Position numbers and translations under genes: made by a program
Notes under the pieces: generated by a model
The model's database searches: none
What the model was told of the DNA's origin: nothing
What the model saw: the letters and a program-made list of their open reading frames with translations, nothing else
NCBI GenBank assembly: GCA_040772305.1
Contig: JAXGYK010000001.1
Span: 620,001-684,000, forward strand
DNA: 64,000 nucleotides
Direction of reading: 5' to 3'
From: Mesolinea sp040772305
GTDB taxonomy: Bacteria; Chloroflexota; Anaerolineae; Anaerolineales; Anaerolineaceae
Shown: positions 9,361 through 18,300 of the stretch, piece by piece
Position numbering within the stretch: the stretch's first letter is position 1
How the letters are laid out: each line of letters begins with the position of its first letter

Positions 9361-9804
9361 GTGAAGATGTTTTGTGATAAGTGCGGCAGTAGTGTAAATG
9401 AAGGGGCGAGGAATTGCCCTGTCTGCGGTGCAGTTTTGGGTACAAGCGGGAGCTATCCACCGCCCGTTGCAGCAGGAATTGCAGGGAGGCCAACCAGCGG
9501 TTATCCGGCTCAACCAGTATACCCAGCAGTCCCGCCTGCTTACGGCAGACCAATGGCTTATGAAGATACGGCCCCTTTGGGGGTAAAGGACTACCTGCTG
9601 ACCTTCATCCTGATGGGTATTCCCTTTCTGAATTTCATTTTGCTGCTCGTCTGGGGATTCGGAAGCAAAGTAAACCTGAACAAGAAGAACCTCGCCAAGG
9701 CATACCTGATCCTTTATGTGATCAGTATTGTGTTTGCGGTGCTTGCCGGTGTGCTGATCATGAGCTTTGCTCCGGGGATTCTGAAGGACTTGGGCAGATT
9801 TTAG
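9361..9804 (+). CDS. Zinc-ribbon membrane protein
   Basis: A 147-residue protein with an N-terminal zinc ribbon (FCDKCGSS...NCPVCGAVL, four Cys), a Pro/Ala/Tyr-rich linker (about residues 32-70), and two membrane helices (around 80-100 and 115-140). Such zinc-ribbon plus two-helix proteins are common in Chloroflexota and Firmicutes and mostly unassigned. It starts at the GTG at 9361 or at the ATG two codons later (9367); AGAGGTGA precedes the latter closely. It stands alone, upstream of the rplS promoter. Confidence 0.75.
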   Translation: MKMFCDKCGSSVNEGARNCPVCGAVLGTSGSYPPPVAAGIAGRPTSGYPAQPVYPAVPPAYGRPMAYEDTAPLGVKDYLLTFILMGIPFLNFILLLVWGFGSKVNLNKKNLAKAYLILYVISIVFAVLAGVLIMSFAPGILKDLGRF

Positions 9805-9908
9805 AGCTTGCACTGTTTGCAGGCGCGGCACCGAAGCAGCGCCGTAAGCAGGTCGAAAAGTTAAACCTATTTGTTGCAGAGACCTTTGCACAATCCTTCA
9901 ATTCGGAC

Positions 9909-9939
9909 TTGACAAAGGCGGGCTGACTCGTGTTATACT
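9909..9939 (+). promoter_or_regulatory. Promoter of rplS
   Basis: TTGACA at 9909-9914 and TATACT at 9934-9939 are 19 bases apart (18 if TTATAC is used). The start codon lies about 62 bases downstream, leaving a leader of roughly 55 bases. Confidence 0.7.
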
Positions 9940-10001
9940 TTGCCTTCGCGTCCCGCAAAAGATTGGACGCTTTTTACACTGTATTAATTAAGGAATGCAA
10001 G

Positions 10002-10352
10002 ATGAACCATAGCGAACTGATGAAATCCGTCCAAGCCGAACAAAACGCCAACATCCCGCACATCTTCCCCGGGGACTCGGTTTCGGTGCACTATAAGATC
10101 AAGGAAGGGGAACGCGAACGCATCCAGGAATTTAAGGGTGTGGTGCTGTATGTACGCGGTTCAGGCAATAACGCCAGCTTCACGGTTCGCCGTATCGCCA
10201 GCAACGGCATTGGTGTAGAACGTACCTTCCTCAAGCGCTCCCCGCGCATTGCGCGCCTGGTAGTTGAACGCCACAACAAGGTACGCCGCGCACGGCTCTA
10301 CTTCCTGCGCGAACGCACTGGCAAGAGCGCACGCCTCAAGCAGCGCTTTTAG
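10002..10352 (+). CDS. rplS: 50S ribosomal protein L19
   Basis: A 116-residue ribosomal protein at the 30S/50S interface. It matches L19 over its whole length: IPHIFPGDSVSVHYKIKEG, RIQEFKGVVLYVRGSG, ASFTVRRIASNGIGVERTF, and the C-terminal VRRARLYFLRERTGKSARLKQRF. The ATG at 10002 gives the usual length (AAGGAA upstream); an in-frame upstream start at 9930 overlaps the -10 box and was rejected. The usual rpsP-rimM-trmD neighbours are absent; it is a single-gene unit with its own promoter and terminator. Confidence 0.97.
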   Translation: MNHSELMKSVQAEQNANIPHIFPGDSVSVHYKIKEGERERIQEFKGVVLYVRGSGNNASFTVRRIASNGIGVERTFLKRSPRIARLVVERHNKVRRARLYFLRERTGKSARLKQRF

Positions 10353-10384
10353 TTGATGGCGGGGTAACCCGCAAAAACTATGGG

Positions 10385-10440
10385 AAGGCTTTGCCCGGCT
10401 GGTCTGATATTATTTTCAGTCATTGAGGCAAAGCCTTTTT
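10385..10440 (+). terminator. Terminator after rplS (long-loop inverted repeat)
   Basis: A perfect 11-bp inverted repeat, AAGGCTTTGCC (10385-10395) and GGCAAAGCCTT, is followed by TTT. The loop is about 31 bases, long for an intrinsic terminator, but position and T-run fit termination before the next gene. Confidence 0.65.
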
Positions 10441-10462
10441 GTATTTCTGGCAGGAGAGATAA

Positions 10463-11191
10463 ATGTCCAAAAGCTTGAAACCACTGATCGCGATTTCTGG
10501 AGTTTACCGTAAAAACAAACAACGCAACCCCGACCATGGAATGAGCAAAACCTACATTCAGGCTATTTTGGCTGGCGGGGGGATACCCGTGATTCTGCCT
10601 AACACGCTGCGCAAAAGAGACTGGCCTGGTCTTGTAGATCGTTTTGATGGCTTTGTGTTTGCCGGCGGCGGAGACGTTGACCCCATCCATTACGGCGCTG
10701 AAAAAACAGCAGACTTTTACGGGATTGACCCCAAACGTGACAAGTTTGAATTGGGAATGCTGGAACTGATTTTAGCCAGCAACAAACCCCTGCTGGCTAT
10801 TTGCCGCGGTTGCCAGGTGCTGAATGTATGCCTGGGAGGAACTTTGATCGGCGACATTAAGAGCCAGCATCCGGGAGCTTTAAAACATGACTGGTATCCG
10901 GACTTTCCGCGCGAAAAGCTGGTTCACCGTTTGAAGGTTACGCCTGGAAGCTTACTGGCAGAGTGTTTAGGCTGCAGCGAAGTGAACACAAATAGCCTGC
11001 ACCACCAAAGCGTTTTGCAGTTGGGCGAGGGCTTGCTTCTAAGTGCGAGTGCGGAAGATGGGATTATTGAGGGGATTGAACTGCCTCAAAAGCGCTTTGT
11101 TTTAGGCGTGCAATGGCATCCGGAAGAGCTTTTTAGCAGCGATCCAGCCATGCTTAAACTCTTTAAAGAGTTTGTTGCAGCTTGTCATTAA
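10463..11191 (+). CDS. Class I glutamine amidotransferase-like hydrolase (peptidase C26)
   Basis: A 242-residue cytoplasmic enzyme of the gamma-glutamyl-GABA hydrolase (PuuD-like) family. The nucleophile elbow LLAICRGCQVLNV carries Cys114, and the His-Glu pair lies in GVQWHPEE (His219, Glu221). FAGGGDVDP and NSLHHQSV are family hallmarks. The reaction is hydrolysis of a gamma-glutamyl amide bond; the substrate could be gamma-glutamyl-GABA or another gamma-glutamyl compound, and no putrescine pathway genes lie nearby. GGAGAG precedes the ATG. It is 21 bases upstream of mutS2 and probably co-transcribed. Confidence 0.85.
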   Translation: MSKSLKPLIAISGVYRKNKQRNPDHGMSKTYIQAILAGGGIPVILPNTLRKRDWPGLVDRFDGFVFAGGGDVDPIHYGAEKTADFYGIDPKRDKFELGMLELILASNKPLLAICRGCQVLNVCLGGTLIGDIKSQHPGALKHDWYPDFPREKLVHRLKVTPGSLLAECLGCSEVNTNSLHHQSVLQLGEGLLLSASAEDGIIEGIELPQKRFVLGVQWHPEELFSSDPAMLKLFKEFVAACH

Positions 11192-11212
11192 GCAGTATCG
11201 AAAAGGCATTTC

Positions 11213-13621
11213 ATGGACCCAAAAAGCCTGATTTTGCTGGAATACCATAAAGTTCTTGCTCGTCTGAAGTCTTTTACATGTTTTGAGGCTTCGATGAAAC
11301 TGGCAGAAGCCTTGCGTCCGACGGCTAACCTGGAAAAAGCGCTGCATCTGCAGGCAGAAACCAGTGAGGCAAGGCTGCTACTCAGCTTGAATGCTGACTT
11401 AGACTTTGAAGGCGCCAGCGACATGCGTCTACTTACGGACCAGGCACAGCATGGAATAACACTGGAAGCGGCAGCGTTTTTAGCCATACGCAATACCTTA
11501 ACACTTTCACGCGAAGCCAAGCGCATCCTTGAAGAACTTGCGGATAAGGTGCCGTTGCTGGCAGATTTAGGGGCAGATCTAAGCGGTGGTTTGGGCCTGG
11601 TAGACCAAATCAACCGCACCATCACTGAACGCGGAGAGGTTTTGGATACGGCTTCGGAGGATCTGAACCGCATCCGGTCCGAGATGAAGGTAACTCACGC
11701 ACGACTGATGGAACGGATGACCCGCTACATTACCGACCCCCAACAGAGCAAGATGCTGCAGGAGACCTTGATTACACAGCGCAATGGCCGTTATGTGTTG
11801 CCTTTGCGGTCCGAGTTTAAGGGCCGCATTAAAGGACTGGTGCACGACCAAAGCGCGAGCGGTGCAACCTTGTTCATTGAGCCGCTGCAGGTAGTGGAAT
11901 GGAATAACCGCTATCGGGAGCTGGAGCTGGCCGAACGGGATGAGGTGCTGCGGGTTTTACATGCACTTTCTTTGCGTATAGCAGAAAATAGTATGGCACT
12001 AGACGCTACCAGCAATGCAATGGCAAAGCTGGACCTCATTTTTGCAAAAGGCAGATATGCGGACGAATTGCGCGCCAGTGAACCCGAATTGGTAGCATTG
12101 GATAAAAATTCCGCTGCACAGCACCCGGGTTCGACAATTTGGCTGATTCAGGCCAGGCATCCCCTGCTGGATCCTGATAAAGCCGTGCCGATCGATATTT
12201 GCCTGAACCCTGAAACCTTTGCGGTGATTCTTACAGGACCTAACACTGGCGGAAAAACCGTGACCCTAAAAACACTGGGTCTGGCTGTTCTAATGGCGCA
12301 GAGCGGATTACATATCCCAGCACGGTCTGGCAGCCGCCTGAGTGTGTTTAAAGACGTGTTTGCCGATATCGGTGATGAACAGAGCATCGAACAATCACTT
12401 TCGACTTTTAGCGGCCACATCAAACAGCTCGTACGCATCTTGCGCAAAGCCGACGCACGCAGTCTGGTGCTGCTTGACGAACTGGGCGCAGGAACCGACC
12501 CGCAAGAAGGGTCAGCACTGGCAAGAGCAGTGCTGGATGCTTTGCTGAAGCGCAGAATTAGCTGCATGATCGCAACGCATTATCCCGAACTAAAAGCCTA
12601 TGCGCATAGCGCGGAAGGCGTAACCAATGCCAGTTTAGAGTTCGACCTAGAGACCCTGCAACCAACCTATCATTTGACAATTGGTTTGCCTGGACGCAGT
12701 AATGCATTGGCTATTGCAGAACGTTTGGGCCTGGACCCAGCCATCATTGCAGCAGCCAAGGCAGAGCTAGACCCCGCTGAATTGCATGCAGAAGACTTGC
12801 TGGCAGAAATTTACCGCCAGCGCGAGCAAACCCGCAACGCCTATATCGCTGCCGATAAGGCACGTGAGGAAGCTGAGCTTGCGCGGAACAAGGTGAATGC
12901 CCGCCTGGAAGAGCTGGAGGGTAACGAAGCAAAAATACTAGAGAAGGCCCAGCGTGAAGCGGAAAATGAGCTGGATGCATTGCGCAGTGAGTTAAGTGAA
13001 CTGCGGCAGCAAATGGCTCGTTTGAAGACCGGATCTGAAGCCCAGGCAGAAAGCGATGAACTGGAAGCTTTGCTAGACAGACTGGCAACCGCCTATGCCG
13101 GCAAAACTCCCAAAAAACCGAAGAAGCCACGCCAACACAGCGAAGAACGGCCATTAAAAATTGGGGATAAAGTGCTTGTACGCAAGCTGGGTACCGAAGG
13201 GTGTGTGACTGCCATTCAAGGTGAAGAACTGGAAGTACAGGCTGGGGCACTGCGAATGCGTCTGCGGAACGTAGAAGTAGAGCGCAAAGGCAAGGAGGCA
13301 GACAAGCCAGGTACAGATGCTGCGGCTCCCGAGAAGAAAGCTGTAAGTGGAAAGACAGTTTTGCCCAGTGCAGGCAGCCCAGGCTTAGAGCTAGACCTGC
13401 GCGGGTACCGTGTGGAAGATGCGCTGGATAAGTTAGACGATTACCTGGAAGCCTGCAGTTTAGCGGGTATGCCCTTTGGACGTGTCATTCATGGGAAAGG
13501 CACCGGTGCGGTGCGGCAGGCTGTACGGGAGACTTTAAGGCAGGCTCCGCAAGTGCAGCGTTGGGAAAGCGGGGGAGAAAAAGAAGGCGGAGACGGGGTG
13601 AGCGTGGTGTTTTTTAACTAG
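11213..13621 (+). CDS. mutS2: Endonuclease MutS2
   Basis: An 802-residue MutS2. Its order is: core helical/clamp region, MutS-type ATPase with Walker A GPNTGGKT (residues 342-349) and Walker B VLLDELGAGTDPQEG, a long Glu/Arg-rich coiled coil (about 520-620), a KOW-like beta segment, and a C-terminal Smr nuclease domain (LDLRGYRVEDALDKLDDYL, then GRVIHGKGTGAVR, about 725-800). The mismatch-reading domain I of MutS is absent, as expected. MutS2 limits homologous recombination and, in some bacteria, acts on collided ribosomes. Length is normal and all ATPase and Smr motifs are intact. Confidence 0.95.
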   Translation: MDPKSLILLEYHKVLARLKSFTCFEASMKLAEALRPTANLEKALHLQAETSEARLLLSLNADLDFEGASDMRLLTDQAQHGITLEAAAFLAIRNTLTLSREAKRILEELADKVPLLADLGADLSGGLGLVDQINRTITERGEVLDTASEDLNRIRSEMKVTHARLMERMTRYITDPQQSKMLQETLITQRNGRYVLPLRSEFKGRIKGLVHDQSASGATLFIEPLQVVEWNNRYRELELAERDEVLRVLHALSLRIAENSMALDATSNAMAKLDLIFAKGRYADELRASEPELVALDKNSAAQHPGSTIWLIQARHPLLDPDKAVPIDICLNPETFAVILTGPNTGGKTVTLKTLGLAVLMAQSGLHIPARSGSRLSVFKDVFADIGDEQSIEQSLSTFSGHIKQLVRILRKADARSLVLLDELGAGTDPQEGSALARAVLDALLKRRISCMIATHYPELKAYAHSAEGVTNASLEFDLETLQPTYHLTIGLPGRSNALAIAERLGLDPAIIAAAKAELDPAELHAEDLLAEIYRQREQTRNAYIAADKAREEAELARNKVNARLEELEGNEAKILEKAQREAENELDALRSELSELRQQMARLKTGSEAQAESDELEALLDRLATAYAGKTPKKPKKPRQHSEERPLKIGDKVLVRKLGTEGCVTAIQGEELEVQAGALRMRLRNVEVERKGKEADKPGTDAAAPEKKAVSGKTVLPSAGSPGLELDLRGYRVEDALDKLDDYLEACSLAGMPFGRVIHGKGTGAVRQAVRETLRQAPQVQRWESGGEKEGGDGVSVVFFN

Positions 13622-13909
13622 CTTGTAATGGTATAACGCAAAGGATTGCCACTAATTTGCTCCCATGTTACTGGCAATCCTTCTGCGCCGTTCCCCTAGG
13701 GCGACGCCCATTTGGTTAGGCTATGTTTATGTAACAACAATTGTAGTGTATCGGCAAGCGTTTTCAAAATCGTATTTGCTAGGTTTTTCTCTTCAAGCTC
13801 TTGAAAACTGAAGGATGCGATGTTCCCCATAACCTTGGCATGATATTGGTTTCAAGGTTCTTGCGGCTTTCCTCTTTCATATTACCCAGCTGCAACCCTT
13901 TGACGGAAA
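13622..13909. repeat. Gap after mutS2 with long-loop inverted repeat
   Basis: AAGGATTGCC (13641-13650) and GGCAATCCTT (13673-13682) form a perfect 10-bp inverted repeat with a 22-base loop just after mutS2. No T-run follows, so it may be a weak terminator or an mRNA-stabilising stem. The rest of the stretch holds no gene that I can see. Confidence 0.5.
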
Positions 13910-13933
13910 TCATACGCTGTGTGCAGCGTATGA
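13910..13933 (-). terminator. Hairpin downstream of tRNA-Leu
   Basis: TCATACGCTG/CAGCGTATGA is a perfect 10-bp stem with a 4-base loop, about 50 bases past the 3' end of tRNA-Leu on the minus strand, followed by a short TTT. A terminator of the tRNA transcript is the simplest reading; the weak U-tract keeps confidence moderate. Confidence 0.5.
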
Positions 13934-13982
13934 CGCTCAAAGTATTTGTTTTGTAATAAGGATAAGGAAGTAAAATCTAGAA

Positions 13983-14064
<82 letters not shown>

Positions 14065-14174
14065 AAGTGGATGAAAATTTTACCATATCTTGAATTTAAG
14101 CAGACGGGCAAATAGCTATTAATCGCCAAAAAAGATAAGCTGAAGTTTCTTACGGCAATAACTTGCCTAGAAGG

Positions 14175-14180
14175 TATAAT
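14175..14180 (+). promoter_or_regulatory. -10 box TATAAT of ychF
   Basis: TATAAT lies 27 bases before the ATG of the YchF-like gene; a weak TTACGG at 19-base spacing is the only -35 candidate. A normal leader with TTTGGAGG follows, so this is not a leaderless gene. Confidence 0.6.
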
Positions 14181-14206
14181 CGCTGCAGTAAATTTGGAGG
14201 CAAATT

Positions 14207-15277
14207 ATGCAACTGGGCATTATCGGTCTGCCCCAATCAGGCAAGACGACACTTTACAAGGCGCTTACCAAAGCGGATGTCAGTACCGAAATGAGCAGCG
14301 GTCAGATGGAGGTCCATACTTCGGTAGTGGATGTTCCCGACCCGCGTGTAGACCAACTGGCTGCCATTTATAAACCCAAGAAGGTGGTGCGTACTAAAGT
14401 GACTTATGCAGATATTGCCGGCTTAGACGGCAGTAAAAGCAAGGATGGACTGCCGGGAGCACTGATTAATCAGCTGGCTCAGATGGACGGTTTTTTGCAC
14501 GTAGTACGACAGTTTGAAAGCCCGGTTGTGCCGCATCTAAGCGGATCGGTGGACGCCATCCGCGATGTGAACGTAATGGACACTGAATTTATCCTGAACG
14601 ATCTGATCATGGTAGAAAGGCGCCTGGAACGCCTGCAGGAGGAACACCGCCGCGGTGTGGCCCGCCCACGGGAGCAGGTTGCCGCAGAGATAGAGATTTT
14701 TGAACGACTGCAAGAGGTCCTGGCAGCTGAAAAATCTCTGCGTCATTATGCCTTCACGCCAGAGGAGGATAAGGTTCTGGCTTCCTTTGGCTTCCTAAGT
14801 CGTAAACCCCAGATCGTCGTCATCAATCAAAGTGAGGATCAGCCTCCCCTGGAGTACCATAGTCCGCATCCGCACACCCAGGTGATTAGCCTGCCGGCCA
14901 AACTGGAAATGGACATTGCCGCCCTGCCCGAGGAGGATGCCCAGATCTTCATGGAGGAATTCGGCATCACCGAAACCAGCCTGGAGCGACTCATCCGGCT
15001 GAGCTACGACTTGCTGGGCCTGCAAACCTTTTTCACAGCCGGCGAAAAGGAAGTTCACGCCTGGACCCTGCGCCGGGGCGGCACAGCCAAGGAAGCAGCC
15101 GGGGTAATTCACAGCGACTTTGAAAAGGGTTTTATTCGGGCCGAGATCGTAAGCTTTGAAGATATGATCCAGTATGGGGGAACGGCAGAAGCGCGCAATA
15201 AAGGCCGCCTGCGCGTGGAAGGAAAAAACTATCTCATGGCCGATGGGGATATCATCGAGGTACGCTTCAACATTTAA
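14207..15277 (+). CDS. ychF: YchF/OLA1-type P-loop NTPase
   Basis: A 356-residue Obg-related protein of the YchF family. The P-loop is GLPQSGKTTL (residues 7-16), where most YchF proteins have GLPNVGKST; the G3 region is DIAGLDG; the G4-equivalent is VVINQSE, keeping the Asn-x-x-Glu pattern that lets YchF prefer ATP over GTP. A coiled-coil insert (ERRLERLQEEHRRG, about 135-165) and a C-terminal TGS-like/DUF933 domain (TFFTAGEKEVHAWTLRRGGTAKEAAGVIHSDFEKGFIRAEI) complete it. The role is ribosome- and stress-associated. AATTTGGAGG supports the start. The altered P-loop suggests a divergent YchF branch. Confidence 0.88.
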   Translation: MQLGIIGLPQSGKTTLYKALTKADVSTEMSSGQMEVHTSVVDVPDPRVDQLAAIYKPKKVVRTKVTYADIAGLDGSKSKDGLPGALINQLAQMDGFLHVVRQFESPVVPHLSGSVDAIRDVNVMDTEFILNDLIMVERRLERLQEEHRRGVARPREQVAAEIEIFERLQEVLAAEKSLRHYAFTPEEDKVLASFGFLSRKPQIVVINQSEDQPPLEYHSPHPHTQVISLPAKLEMDIAALPEEDAQIFMEEFGITETSLERLIRLSYDLLGLQTFFTAGEKEVHAWTLRRGGTAKEAAGVIHSDFEKGFIRAEIVSFEDMIQYGGTAEARNKGRLRVEGKNYLMADGDIIEVRFNI

Positions 15278-15288
15278 CCACTTCGCTG

Positions 15289-15329
15289 ACGAAAACAGCC
15301 GACCTTTTGATTGGGTCGGCTGTTTTCGT
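15289..15329. terminator. Bidirectional terminator between ychF and secreted nuclease
   Basis: A perfect 16-bp palindromic stem, ACGAAAACAGCCGACC and its complement around a 9-base loop, has A- and T-runs inside the stem arms. It lies between convergent genes and can end both transcripts. Confidence 0.85.
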
Positions 15330-15341
15330 TTATCGGACTGC

Positions 15342-18300
15342 TTAGCGACGGATAACCGGCAGGTAAAGCTGCTGCCAGGGAGCTGGAATATTGGAATGGA
15401 AGACACGGATAGTAACAGTGGCCGTTTGCGAGCCATTGGCACGCAGACCAGGCGCATCGTGGATGCGGTACACAAAGCTGTCATCGCCGGACCAATTAAG
15501 CTCCGGCTTGTAAACAAAGGACCCATCCGCTTTGAGTTCCAGGCTGCCATACCGCGGGCCGCTTACCAGGCTGACAGTGAGGCGGTCGTAGATATTCACA
15601 TCCCGGTCATTCCACAGTACTCCGTCGGGCATCGCTACCCTGAGCGTAAGGTTCATATCCGTACGGTAGAAATCGTTCTTGGCCTGAGGCAGATAGTTCA
15701 GTAACAACGAGACCAATATCGGGTCGTGGTCGGAAGATCGGTAAGCGTTGGGCTCATAGAGAGCATCCACCTCGGCGGGTTTGTAACTGGTGTCGTAGTC
15801 CAGAACACTGGGCTCATCGGCGTTGATATGCCAGTAGCCGGCGTCCAAGATATAGCTTGCCAGTTTGCGGTTGGCAAGACCATGATCCAAGTAGCTGATT
15901 GCCCCATCATAGGAATAGGAATAAGCATCGGGGCCCTGGAAGCGTTCAATGATATTGATAAAGTCGTCATCGGTATAAAGGAGGCCATCGGGACCGCGGC
16001 GAATAGCGTAAATGGGATCCTCCTGGGCGTAGGCGTTCAGATCGCCCAGGATAAGGAACATGTCCGAACCGGTTCCAGTAGGGTCATTCGAAAGCCACTT
16101 GACCAATGCAGCGGCAGCAGAAGTACGGGTGAGGTTGCAGTTGCCGGCACCATCTCCCAGGTCGGGGTCATTTTCGCAAGCGCTGCTTTTGGACTTAAGA
16201 TGATTGACTGCCACCGTAAAAATTTGGTCACTGCCTTTGTCTTTAAAGCTTTGAGCCAAAGCTGGCCGGTTGAGTGAGGCATCGAAACCAACGGCGGAGA
16301 TGATTGCAGGGCTGCCTTCCAATGTCAGTTTGTCGGTATTATAGATCAGGGCTACCTTAATAACATCATTGCCGATGGCACCGGTGGGAACATAAGCATA
16401 ATTACCATAACCCGGCTGTGCGTTGATGTCCGTGACAAGGCTGTCAACGGCATAATCGGCTAGTTGGCCGGGGCGGTCATTCTCGATTTCGATCAGCCCG
16501 ATCACGTCCGCCTGCATTCCTTTGATGGCTGCCACCAGTTTATCTCGCTGGCGTTCAAGCTCATTGAGGTTATCGGCACCGCGGCATTCCTGCAAGCCAT
16601 CAGGACCACAGATATCAGAACCATTATCGAGAGTAGTGAAGTAATTAAGAACATTAAGGCTGGCTATACGCAGCTCGCCATTAATGAGCTGCGGGGCAGG
16701 AGGACGCGGATTGCGTTCCTGATATTGAGCTCCTGCAGTTGGCTGGATGCGGTAGGTGGATTGGTATTGATCGAGAAGGCCGGTAACTCCAATGACCTCG
16801 TCACCGCCGCGGAAACGATGCTCCAAGCTAAAGGCAGCACCATCCGGGTGACGCAGCTGGCGAGGGTTTTGAGCACTGCTGGCATCATCCAAGAAGAGTA
16901 TGTCGCGCAGCTGGGCTTGCTGTGCCGCAATAACCTGAGGCCCTGGGGTATAGATCGCCGTAGGGGTGAAATAGCGCCTGGAGCTTAATGAGATGTAGCC
17001 GTAGCGTTGGTAGTTGTGATGCTCCGTGATTACCAATGGTTGTGCAAAACTTACCAGCATACCCTCATATGGCTCAGGGTCGTAGGAATCGAAGGGGAGG
17101 CTGAGCGGAATTGGAGAAAAAGTAAGGCCGGTTGCTCCGCAGTTCACAACTTGAACATCCGGGCTGCCTTTCTTGGAGCTAAGTTGGGTTTGGCCAAGAT
17201 ATTCAAGAGCCAAAGCCGTAACGCTAAGCTGATCGCCCACGGCAATATCCGCAGGCAGGCCCTGATATATGTAAACAAATATCCCATCAGAACTGGCAGG
17301 GTTCGCATCTCCAACTGGGTCTTGGATTGCAAAGCCTTTCAGGTCTGGGAAAAGGGCTGTAACAACCCCCTGTACTGTAACGGTTTGATCCAGGTAAGGG
17401 GTTTCCGCACCAGTGCCTTGAACTTGCATGATGGTATGGGTAGCAGGCAAGCAGCTTTGTGCAGCCGTAGTAAAGCTGAGGTTGATTCCTTCGCTGGGGT
17501 TATCAGGCGGATCCAGGAGATCATTATCGGAGATAGCAGTGTTTGGAACACTAAGTGTGCAGGCAGATGCGGCAGGCAAAGCGTGCTCGGGAGTGAGAAG
17601 GAGCGTATTGGGATTAGATGGGTCCGTGCTGTGTTCCATGCCGATCATCCCAGAGCCGCAGTCCAAGACTGCGTACTGCATATCGATCGTGACAGGCTCT
17701 GAGAAGTTGAGGCGGATTGGTAAGCTTAGATTTACATTGGAAGCATTGTGTGCCGGCAGGGAACTAAGCAGTGTGGGAGCAGGGTCGTCGTGACTGCGCA
17801 CAGTGAAATTGAAGCTGTAGTCCCGGTCTAAAGCTGGATCAAAAGTAGTTCTTTGGATGGTGAGCGCGCAATTTGCCCCATACTCGAATAGGACACCTGG
17901 CTGGATATTAAAACTTTGCGCTTCTGTAACGGGTGAAAAAGTAGCGGGGATGGCAATTTGGTTGCAGGAAAGCGAGAACCAGGCCTCGGGTGGGGTGAGA
18001 GCTGTGCTAAAGCTAACGTTAAGGCTGGCATCGCGTTGTGCCCAGGCACTGCCGCCCTGAACGCTTATCTCGGTGATGGATGCAGCCGGCGGGGGTTGAG
18101 ACTGGGTTGTAAAGGAGAAACTGCCATCTTGGGCAAGGTGGTTGCCTGCTGAATCGCTAAGGGATGCTGCGGGGATATTTAAGGTGCAGTCAGTTGCATA
18201 AGGCAGGGCTGCAACTGGTGTGATGAGCCAGCGACTCTCGGGAGGTACAGGGTCTTCAACGGGCAGCGCAAGCAAGCTTGCACTGCGTTCTTGGCTCTGG

